This document shows, in pieces, positions 22,613 through 32,692 of a stretch of DNA of 64,000 nucleotides. How positions within the stretch are numbered: position 1 is the first letter of the stretch; the number at the start of each line of letters is the position of its first letter. The notes beneath the pieces were generated by a model that ran no database searches, had not been told where the DNA came from, and saw only the letters and a program-made list of their open reading frames with translations. The translations under genes and the position numbers were made by a program. The stretch is from Epiperipatus broadwayi (Eukaryota; Onychophora; Udeonychophora; Euonychophora; Peripatidae), in the NCBI GenBank assembly GCA_028023455.1, contig JAQFVV010006231.1, positions 5,842,036-5,906,035 on the forward strand, read 5' to 3'.

Positions 22613-25243
22613 TGTACCGGTTCGAAATCCACAAGTGGTCTTATACACCTAGACCCACATACGCACTGAGCATGAAGTGACGTATGTTACAAAAATGGAA
22701 ATGATAACAATTCTCCAAAAATATTGTTGATTAAATATAAATAAAATGTCTCTAAAGAATTATTAGAGGAAGTAGATTGAACCTAAAATTAGGTCAATCG
22801 AAGCCTTCCCTGTTAAATTATTTCACAATTGTCCGATTAACTATACATTGACCATTTGGAGTCTTTACACATCTTTAAGAGCACCGAAATGTTTTACTTC
22901 AGCCTCTAGCGCCACTCGTGTTCAAGAACGATAGTTTATTCTCCTTTTCTCTCCCGAGAGAGTGTGCAAATATGAATGGTCATTATCGTATATTAATAAT
23001 TTAATAAGTTCGGACTGGAATAAATGAAACAATCCAACTCCCCGGTAAGTTATCCCTGCCTAGCTCAATTATATGATTTATGTACATCTCAGGTTACTAA
23101 GTGGGTTAGCACTTTGATTAAATAACTACAATCCTATCTGCTAACGAATCAATAATACCTCAAAACCAAGTAAAGGAAATGGTAAACGATTTAACTATGA
23201 AATTTACTATTTATTATTCCCAGATTATTTTATATCTCCCTCCACCAATTACATAAAAAAAAATAATTTAATCCAGTTCATATCTCAAATAACAAAATAT
23301 AATATTAATGAGATATTACCGGAGTAAATTGGAAATTCATTTACAGAAACAAATGCATATATATAACAAAAAATATTTAAAGGATTGCACAATGGGTGTG
23401 ATCTATATCCCTTCCCCACTTTAAAGTAATAAATTCAGAAATCAAATGTATGCAGCAAATATCATATATTACAAAAAAAAATAATTTAAATATAAAGGTC
23501 AATCTTGATAATATACGAGTAAATAAAAACCCAGTAATTGTTTATATATCTAAGAAAAAAAAAACTTTAATATCATATAAAAATAGAGAAGATAAAAAAA
23601 AAACTTATATACACTCATCTGAACTTGTACTTTCATTAAGTTCAACTTCAATATGGACCACATGGCTACTCAACAGGGAGATAGGGTTCTGACTTTCATT
23701 AAGTTAACTAAATGGACCACATGGCACTCAAAGGGCAGATAGGGCTTCCTTTCACCAATACACGTATGAGTCTTTTTTTTCATCAGGGTCTGCTGTTTCT
23801 CCTATGGCATTTTCGGGCTTGATGGACAAACAGGTGGTGCACTGCGACTAGAAATTTATTCCATGATAGTGTAGTAAACTGGAACAACAATAAGGCCATC
23901 TTCTTGATTGTAGGGTCAGTGAATATAATTCTCATGTAGATATATATATATATCACTTTCACGGCAGACTTACTATACACCTCAGCTATACGAATACTTG
24001 CTGGTGACTAAAGATTAGCCTCAACACATAGGTCAAATACGAATTTAAATTCTCCAAATCTGATTCTTCTTTTTTTTTTTTTATTAAGCGGATATGGGAT
24101 TCATATTGTTGATAACTTTTCTAAAATCCCTTAATGATCCTCCCATGTTCGAATGGCTAATTTCAAATTTCCTTTCTTCTTTCTATTCTTTAGACAAGCC
24201 AGATACAACTATAATTTTTAGCAAACACATATCATTTCTCCTTTCTTTCTGCTTTGTTATCTTCTGCAAGCATATACCATTCCATTACTTAGACACGCTG
24301 GAGCCAACTCTTATTTTAGCAAACATAGATCGTCCTATTTCTGGGACAAGCTGGAAACAAAGTTTTTTTTATTTTCTTAAACATCTGCCATCTGACTGCT
24401 TTGGCGAGCTAGGAACAACTGAACTCAATGCCCCAAGTAAGTAGCACATATGGCCCAATTAGTACAATTGTAATACCCCCCTATGAACTATTTCATCAGC
24501 CAATAATAAAACTATACTTTTATATTAATTTACCTACATTCTTTCACTTTTTATGTCTTAAAGTACATTTGTATAAATTTCTCTAATATTGGAATTTGTA
24601 TAGCTTCCATATTGATTAATTACACCACCCATTGTGCTTACATTCTTTTAGATAAAATCGACTTTTTGATTTTATCTTTATCCACGATCAACCAGAACAA
24701 ATTTCTTTTAATACAAAACATTTTTCTTCTGCTAAAAGTAGATTACAATTGACAAAAGGTTTTTTTTTTTTTTTTTTATAAATCAATATTAATTACCAAC
24801 CCTCTCATTCTAATAAATATAAAATTTAAATTCTAATAAGTACAAAATTCAAATTCTATTTAAACAATTTTTAGGAAAAAGAAAAAATACATTTCTATAT
24901 ACGTGTATCGGAACATTTACAAATGATAATAAACTTAAATACAAAAAAAAAACTGTTCCACACGTAAACAAATGTTACAAGCTTAGTTTTCCTTTTATGA
25001 TATAGATTTGCTGTGCGAATAAAATTATTAACATATATACTACATACACTTGTACTGTGGGTGTAAATAGGAATAGACCAAACCCATTTATTTATGTACC
25101 ATATATAAGTACCTCCAAATACACATCTAAATTATGATTTAATAGATCTGCTAAAATTACACTTTTAATCTGATAAATTTTAGCTGTGCTGAATCTTCAG
25201 CAACAGCTGTTTTGTGCATGGCCGTTATACACCGTCTGGCACA
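22613..25243 (-). repeat. 5' LTR of the long-LTR gypsy element
   Basis: Nearly identical to 14934-17499. It is longer mainly because of a local imperfect duplication at about 23640-23755, where the GGACCACATGGC block occurs twice. It also carries the 116-codon antisense frame (24094-24444). Confidence 0.9.
24094..24444 (+). other. 116-codon open frame inside the 5' LTR, antisense to pol
   Basis: LTR counterpart of 16347-16697, with K/W, Q/K, G/S, M/T and D/E differences and no stop. No domain was recognised and its coding status is unproven. Confidence 0.25.
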
Positions 25244-28200
25244 ATATATATAATGTATTTTGCTAGACCATATTCTCTATTCTGTTTTTGTTTTTGCCAA
25301 CTTTTTAAATCAGCATAATCAATTCTTTTCTTTGATATAATCTTATTACTTTATCATTTAAATTTTCTTTCAAATTTCTAATTTTCCTCATAAAATATAT
25401 ATGTATATACAGTTTCTTACTCTTAACACTCTTCTGGAACTGGTATTTGTATTAAATTGTATGACCTTCTACATTTGCAATATCTTAGGTTGGCATTTTA
25501 AATGCTTGTACATAAATATGGTCTATTAGTTGCTTGTTTTCAATTTTTCTCAACAATAGATCTTTTTTATCTCAATCTTTTGAACATTTTATTTAGTTTT
25601 TGATTCTTCTTTGCATTCTTATCAATAAACTTATCAATATTTTTATGTGTTTAATACACTTAGAATAAACACCGACTATTTATTAAACCAAAAGAGTTAC
25701 TCTACTAAACTGTTAAACCAAGGGATTTCAGGTATCTTTTGAGGAATGCCTAACACTTTCGGCTGCATTGTGGCAGCTTGCCTCGTGTTAGGTTTAAATT
25801 TTTAACAGTTTACATGAACTTGCCTCATTGCTTTTGCAGACAATTATGGACACAATCTCTAAAAAGACTTGTCATTTTATAGTTAGGTCCATTTCCTTCT
25901 ATTGACCTGTTTCTGTCATTGGTTAACTCATTCATTCATTCACTGGTTAATTTGATCTATTTGTCAACTTCTTGGTTAGTTGTGATAAATGCTGAATCTA
26001 GACAAGTCAGTTATTTGAAGGTAAATTGAACCATAACAGTTTGTGTATCTTTTTCATAAAGAACCATGCTTCAAAAACTACTTGAACTTTTTTAAAACCT
26101 CTAATCTTTGATTAAATGCCTTTTGATTATTATTTTATGGGATGTTTTTTTTATTACTTTCATATGATCTTATCTATCAAACTGTAAAAATTATCTAATT
26201 AGTCTATATATCCCTCTCACATTTTATTTCATTACAGTACTACTAAGCACTTTGTATTATTTATAAATTTTTATCAAACTTACTGAATTTGACTCTCATC
26301 AAAGTTTGTATTTTGTCCTTAAGATCTAAACAGGTGAAATATATATATATTTCATTAATCTTTATTCCTAATTATTTTTTGGTGTGCACACAAATACAAA
26401 AACAGTTTAGAAATATTTTTCTTTATTACTGATTCACATTATTTTTTTCTCTAAATAGAATTTTATTTGATATTTTATAAAATCACATTACAAATATTTT
26501 TTACCATTTATAACTACAATAATTGTCAGAAAATCAATCAGAAGATTTGATTACAAATATCCAACAATATCTTCACATCTTCTGAACATACAGCTTTCCA
26601 AATTTCAAATGAAATTTTATTTTCAATTTTAATTTTAACTTTATATTACTTTTAGGTTTTTTTTTTGTTATATTTTAAATCAAAAAAATTTCATACTATT
26701 TACAATTTTTTTTCCTTCTTTATTTCACATTATTCCACCCAATCTTATAAAAAATACAATTATTCATTACTTCGAACACTTTTTAGAAAATAATCTTTTA
26801 TTGACCTTGGAATGTGCATGAATATAAGTCAATAAAAGGTTTTTGCTAAAAAGTGTTCAAAGTAGTGGATAAATTGTATTTATATAAGATATTACAGCAA
26901 AAAAAAGGAAGTGGTGAATTGGCAATATTTCTGAATTTTATAATAACTAGTCTTTTCATTTCTAACAATTGATTTTTTTAATTTGTGGTTGATCATAATT
27001 GTGACGTATTACTTCATGTTCTATATAATCTTTTTTAATCTGAAAATATTAATGGTATTGGAATTTACTTGTCCAATGCTAGAAAGTACTTCAATTAGAT
27101 AATTAATTTTTTTGCTTTTTTGAGCATTTTCATCTAAATTTTCTTTTCATTTATTCGAAATACAAGCATAACTCATATACTTGGAGTTTTAAATCTACTA
27201 ATCACTTTTAAGCATTCTTGTCAGTCATTGAACGTATGCTATTAAATCTTTGTAATGATTGTGAAACTCCTTACCAGGTTTCTTTTAATCAAGTTATTTA
27301 ATATTAAGTTCATGTCAAAAAAAATTCATGATTTTTTTTTAGTGAACTTAAAATAGATTTATTTATATCCATAGTACAATCCTTAAAAGAATTCTGTATC
27401 TGTATAACATAATAATCTTGAAATATTAAATTACTAATGCAATAATTCTTAATAATTTTGTTTTATAAAATATAATTGCTTAACAGATAAAAATGAAGGA
27501 AATAATTTATACTTCTTATTAAATGAATAATTCTGTCTTGAGTTTTATCTTACGATCAAATTGTGAAATTTAAGTTTATTTTATTTTTCTATTTTTTATT
27601 CATGTTTTCTTTTAAATAATTCTTTTAATTAATTCTAATTTGAATATTACCCTAAAATTCTTTATTGATTATATATATATTATTACTAGATTAAAATTTT
27701 TATTATAAAATTGTAAAAGTAACTTGATATTCTAAAACATATTAGCAATTTTATCTAAGCAAATATATATACTGATTGCATGCATGTACTTGTATAAAAC
27801 AAAATTATATAGACAATATTAAAATTTTGGCAGATACCAAAATCTGATTATTACAAAGACAAATTTAAATGAGATTATATTACAACTATAAACATTGTTA
27901 CGAACAACTAGAATACCATTTTTATAAAACCCAAATTAATATTGATTTGTTTCTTATACCATAAATTTTTAAAGTTCAATTTTTATTTGATTTAAGTTCT
28001 TTGCTGGCATAAAATCACTAATTTCCTAGTACAAATTAATAACAGTTCATGATTTGGATTAATGAAATTTCAATAATTATTTCTCTAATGCAAGTGATAT
28101 TGGGCAAAGCATGATAATGGGATAGTTATTCTCTAGACATTGAAAACCCAGTTCATATTTTTCAGTTATCTCCAGCTTTGTATGAGTTCGATTTCATGAA

Positions 28201-28484
28201 TTTTTGGGGTTTAAGACTAGTTAGTGTTTTTTTTTTATATAAATTTGTTTAAAAAACATTTTAATCTGCCAAACAATAGCCTTTTTTGCAAATAACTTAG
28301 TTAGATTTGATCTGCCTTGTCTGTCAGTACAATAGTTCTTTAGATATTGTTTATTTTTTAATTTTTTTCATTTTTATTAAAAGTAAGAAAATATGCAGAA
28401 AAATATACTTAATTAAATATTTGAATGGTAGTAACCGACAACTACCACTTGAACTGATTTTCTTTTTATAATTATATGGATATA
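25244..28484. other. Intron sequence, no gene recognised
   Basis: A+T-rich intron sequence between the gypsy element and the first ribozyme repeat. The only structure recognised is the hairpin at 26741-26892. Confidence 0.6.
26741..26892. repeat. MITE-like hairpin
   Basis: Imperfect inverted arms of about 65 bp (26741-26805 and 26828-26892) start ATCTTATA, share AAAAAGTGTTC, and flank a 22-base loop. About 80-85% of positions pair by eye. Confidence 0.65.
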
Positions 28485-28627
28485 TCACATGATCACCATT
28501 TCTTATACTAGCACTTAATTGTTTATAAACAAGGCAAAACTCTCCATACAGTAGTGCTATCCAGTGCCAACCAGAGTAATCAATGGGTGCCAGAAGGCTT
28601 GTGCATAAAATCCCTATCTAATGCCTA

Positions 28628-28694
28628 CTCATCCAATATCCCCAGACTAGTTTCTGGCTTGTGACCTTCATCAGTGAGGAGCTTTGGATCTGAG
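28628..28694 (-). ncRNA. Hammerhead ribozyme motif, family 1 (inverted half)
   Basis: On the minus strand: CTGATGA core (28668-28674), stem II GGU/GCC with loop CACAA, GAAA core (28651-28654), the self-complementary ACUAGU as a two-base-pair stem III, and cleavage triplet GUC. Stem I pairs UCCUCA with UGGGGA, AUCCAA with UUGGAU, and CUC with GAG. Predicted cleavage is between 28645 and 28644. The 10.1/11.1 position is A/A rather than G/C. Confidence 0.75.
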
Positions 28695-29173
28695 AGCACT
28701 GCACCTAGATCTTAGGATCGAATGCAACCCTCCAGCAACTACCTTTTATCTCTATTTAACTATAAAACTATGAGAATGAAATTGAAAACACAATATTTTC
28801 AAACTAAGCTCAATAGCTTATATAGTCATTGATTACTCTGGTTGGCACAGGGTGGCACTACTATATGAAGAGTTTTGCCTAGTTTATAAACAATTATGTG
28901 CTAGTATAAGAAATGATGATCATGTGATGCGTAATAGTTTAACACCAATCCTGCTTACTAGGATAGTGGTGGCTATGGTTGTTAAAGAGCCAAAGACACC
29001 AATATTTATGGATGCTGAACTGAGTTCAGACCCATATGACTATATAAGCTATTGAGCTTAGATTGAAAATTTTATTGTGTTTTCAATTTCATTCTCATAG
29101 TTTTATAGTTAAATAGAGGTAAAAGGTGGTTTCTGGAGGGTTGCATTAGATCCCAAGATCTAAGTGCAGTGCT

Positions 29174-29240
29174 CTCAGATCCAAAGCTCCTCACTGATGA
29201 AGGCCCCAAGCCAGAAACTAGTCTGGGGATATTGGATGAG
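29174..29240 (+). ncRNA. Hammerhead ribozyme motif, family 1 (direct unit)
   Basis: Plus strand, 67 nt. 5' strand of stem I is CUC-AG-AUCCAA-AGC-UCCUCA; the core CTGATGA is at 29194-29200. Stem II is GGC/GCC with loop CCCAA, flanked by A/A. GAAA lies at 29214-29217. Stem III is the palindrome ACUAGU (A15.1-U16.1, C15.2-G16.2). The cleavage triplet is GTC, with predicted scission after C29223. The 3' strand of stem I is UGGGGA-UA-UUGGAU-GAG. All invariant core positions of the hammerhead are present. Short stem III is typical of hammerheads in tandem-repeat retroelements, where two copies can act together. Confidence 0.8.
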
Positions 29241-29486
29241 TAGGCATTAGATAGGGATTTTATGCACAAGCCTTCTGGCATTCATTGATTACTCTGGTTG
29301 GCACAGGGTGGCACGACTGTATGGAGAGTTTTGCCTTGTTTATGTGGATATAGTATTTATTATATTCTATAAGAATAATTATAAGTTTAATAAAGCAAAT
29401 ATAATTTTTATTTCTTAACTATCAAAATCTCAACAGAAATATATATATTTTTAATCTACATATATACATACATGATATAAATGTCA

Positions 29487-31080
29487 TAATAATAATCAAA
29501 AAATAATAATAATTCTTTACAACAGCTATATAATCAAATAATAATTTTATACATTAAAAAGCTTTTTTTCAGCACTTGCTTTGGTGCCTTTTCAAATGTT
29601 ACTAATCTAAACCTAATAAATATTATTGAAGAGGGTTTAAAATTAATACACAATAATTTATATTTTAAATATAATGAATTTTGGAATATAAATGAGGGAT
29701 GGGTTATGGGTTGTGCAATTAGTGGCTTAATATCATCAATATTTATATATAAATTAGAAAATATTGTAATTAAAAAAAGGATAATTTTCAAGAAATAATA
29801 CATTATTCTAGATATGTTGATGATATTTTAATTATTGGTAATAAAAGAGTAATGAATAATATTTATAATGAGTTAATAATAATATATATATAAAATTAAA
29901 TTTACTAAAGTAGAATTTGAAGATTAAATATTTAGGTATAGAAATTAATATAGATAATGATAATAAAATTACTTTAAAACATTTTATTAAAGAACATAAA
30001 TTAAGAAAAATTATTCATGTAGATTCACAACAAGCATGGCTACAAAAATTAGTAGTAATTAAAAATTTTAAATATAGGAATGATAAATATAATATAGATA
30101 AAAGTGTAGCTCAATTTCAAAAGGATCACTTTATTAAATTATATAAAAATTATGGATATAATCCTAAAACTATTAGCAATATATTTTTTACTTCTAAAAA
30201 ATCTATGGTAGATGATAAAATTTTTAAGAATAATGATGATATTCATAATGGTAATAATCAATCAAGTAAGAAATGGATTAACTTTGATATTATCGTTGGA
30301 TTTATAATATTTTAAGGTATAATAAAAATTATATTGATGAGAATATAAATATTGGCTGGTCAAATAGTAAAAATCTTGATCAATTAATAGGTTATTATAG
30401 ATTAAGGGATGATTTACAGTTCAAAAAAGGAATTGTATATAAAATTAGATGTGAAATTGTAAAATGATACTTTGGCATTCTGGAAAACAATTAGAGGTAA
30501 GAGCCATAGAACATAACAATCCTATTAAAAGAAGAGATGATAAGTCTGCATTATATATTCACTACTTGAAATATGGCCATAGAATAGTTGCTCCAAAAAA
30601 TATTAAATATTTAAATTTCATCAACGATCCAAAAAGAAGATAAATATATGAAACATATTATATTAAAAATAATTTGACTAATTTATGAATATTTACAAGA
30701 CTTCTACAAATTTGGTTAATAATTGTTTGATTGGAAATGAATGGAAAATTATATAAGTTAATATAAATAATTGTATAAAAAATGCATGTAATATTGTTTA
30801 ACATATTGTTATGATATAATCAATTGTTTGTAATTATTGATTTTATATATGAGGTTTTTGATTTGTTTTAATTATTTATATTATTATTGTTTGTTTTAAT
30901 TCCATTATTGTACCTTGGATGGTTTTATGTCAGGTGATTCATTAACGTTAAATAGATTAGTAACATTTGAAAAGGGCACCAAAGCAGGAGCTGAAAAAAG
31001 GCTTTTTAATGTATAAAATTATTATATGATTATAAAGCTGTTATAAAGAATTATTATTATTTTTTTATTATTATTTTGTG
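29487..31080 (+). mobile_element. Penelope-like element, decayed, with inverted terminal repeats
   Basis: A central region with RT and GIY-YIG endonuclease remnants (see separate entry) is bounded by inverted repeats of about 120 bp at 29487-29609 and 30954-31080. They share TTTTATACATTAAAAAG, CTTTGGTGCC and TTCAAATGTTACTAATCT. Penelope-like elements combine this RT type with GIY-YIG and often carry terminal repeats in direct or inverted orientation. It lies about 150 bp downstream of the ribozyme repeat ending at 29340. No hammerhead core was found in these terminal repeats. Confidence 0.75.
29600..30642 (+). pseudogene. Penelope-type reverse transcriptase and GIY-YIG nuclease remnant
   Basis: Plus strand, three frames. 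29640-29790: FWNINEGWVMGCAISGLISS then IFIYKLENIVIKK, the Penelope counterpart of 'GvaMGsplSp.lA.ifm..lE'. Just after a frame break near 29795 comes HYSRYVDDILIIGN, the catalytic box with both aspartates. 29917-30315: LKYLGIEINIDNDNKITLKH, followed by QKDHFIKLYKNYGYNPKTI, the usual post-RT region. 30410-30642: KKGIVYKIRCEI (GIY-type start) and, in another frame, SGKQLEVRAIEHNN then KSALYIHYLKYGHRI, as in PLE GIY-YIG domains. The N-terminal part of RT is missing and several frame breaks exist, so no active protein is expected. Element type is well supported by the combination of motifs. Confidence 0.8.
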
Positions 31081-32692
31081 AAAGAGCAGTATAAGGATTT
31101 TTATTTCTTTCCAATTTTGATATTAATAAATGTCATAGTATATGTATAATAAATTTAACTATTTAAAAAAACAAATCATGTAAGCAAAGTACTAAAATTA
31201 ATATACCCTGATAGAATTAATTTACATAGAAATGTAATAAATAAAAGTCAATGAATTAGATAGCTATGCTAATTGGATAAATTGTATCTTCTAAAACCCA
31301 CAATATAAGAAAAAAAGTAGTTTATGTTAATTTACAATCTCTACATTAAAAAAAAATAAAAACTTTTAATTAATATTTTTATCTATCTTATATAGTTATA
31401 AAAGTGTAAAAGATGAGAACATTGTAAGAAAATATGTGCAAAAGTGAAATTAATTCAAGTTAGTACTCAGAATTTTATTGTAAGGATAAAAGTATTGAAA
31501 TAATACTATAATGAATACAAAACAAGAAAAAAAAAGATATTTATGAGGTATTTTTTTTTACTCTATATTTAAAAATGTTAAATATTTTTTTTAAAATCGT
31601 TAAGATGTTAAATATTTTCTGAAAAAGTCCAAGCTAGTAGAAAAAAATTAAACAATAGATTTACAAATGTAATATATACTACCCATGGTTTTAGGCATGT
31701 TGATGTATGATGCATTCTTTCTTAGTCATGAAAATTGTATGTTAATGATGTGGGGTTTTTTTTTACTGATAGTGTTAACACTGATCTGATTGGCTTTACC
31801 CTCCACTTAAAAAAGCTAGATAGCTGGGTGATTATGATCATCTGATCTAATCTAAATATTATGGGAAATTTTCAACTTCCTGAAAAAAAAACCCATCCAT
31901 TTTCACTTTAGATATGCCATAATCTTTTATTTCTTCAAGTTCAAATATGAAATAGAGCTAGAAGTTTTTTTTCAGATAGCTATGTATTTTCCAAAATTTT
32001 TATCAAATAGCTAAAGTATAGACAACTCTGCAATTTTAAGTTGTAAAAAATGTACATATGTCTGATGAATATCAATGCGCTATTCATAATAAAAAAAATG
32101 ATTGAATGATAATACAATCTTCACACCAGTGAGAGAAAATGTCAGTATTTATGAATGGTGACATTTAACTCTAATTTATAAAAAGATGTGAAATATATGA
32201 GCAAGAAAATTTAAATTCAACTTGATCGAAAATTTAAATTTATTCCTTCTGAAAAATGAATTATAGGCCATTCCTGACATATGTAATTTATACTTTCCAC
32301 AAGATTTTATATCAATTGATTTGTACTTAATTGAAAAAAATATGTTTTTATTGCTGTGACCTATTAGAAAGTGTCTTTTTTTTAACATCATATTTTCAGA
32401 ATATTTTTTTTATTGAAAATGTTTTTATAAAGAGTAATTATTTGAAATATTATATTTCTGATACTATTTAATAATGTAGTAGATGATCTGCAATTAATAA
32501 TAATGTAATTCTATTGCTAATGAATCGGATTTTTTATACTATTCAATTTTGATCAATGTAGTAAAGAAGTAAAATTAATTTGTTGCGAAATAATGAAAAA
32601 TATTTTTTCTCTCTTTTGTATACCATTATTCACTTAAATAAGTATGATATATTTTGAAACTTTTGTAGATGTTTTTTATATTTTGGGTATGT
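31081..32692. other. Intron sequence, no gene recognised
   Basis: A+T-rich, with short open frames of no recognised family and no clear repeat structure. Confidence 0.6.

Larger units (their letters stand above)
14934..25243 (-). mobile_element. Complete long-LTR Ty3/gypsy retrotransposon, coding region broken
   Basis: Two direct repeats, 14934-17499 (2,566 bp) and 22613-25243 (2,631 bp), flank a 5.1-kb internal region coding on the minus strand in the order gag, protease, RT, RNase H, integrase. LTR ends are TGT...ACA. A 4-bp ATAT flanks both ends (14930-14933 and 25244-25247), although the site is itself A+T-rich. A primer-binding-like TGGCGCCCAAACATG lies five bases inside the right (5') LTR. 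A purine tract (AGGGATGGGGG) lies just inside the left (3') LTR. The integrase after RNase H places it in Ty3/gypsy. No envelope gene was seen. The LTRs look nearly identical, yet pol carries several stops and frame breaks. Confidence 0.9.
28485..29340 (+). mobile_element. Retrozyme-like repeat with hammerhead ribozymes, copy 1
   Basis: A direct unit of 456 bp runs from the CATTGATTACTCTGG landmark at 28827 to the same landmark at 29283, and contains a hammerhead motif. To its left, 28485-28827 is an inverted copy of the last part of the same unit, with its own hammerhead on the minus strand. Flanks carry a 12-bp near-duplication, TATATGGATATA (28473-28484) and TATGTGGATATA (29341-29352), one mismatch, which looks like a target-site duplication. 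There is no protein-coding content. Small non-autonomous elements of tandem units with a hammerhead per unit are known in animals as retrozymes. The same repeat recurs at 36907-37788 and at the window end. Confidence 0.8.
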
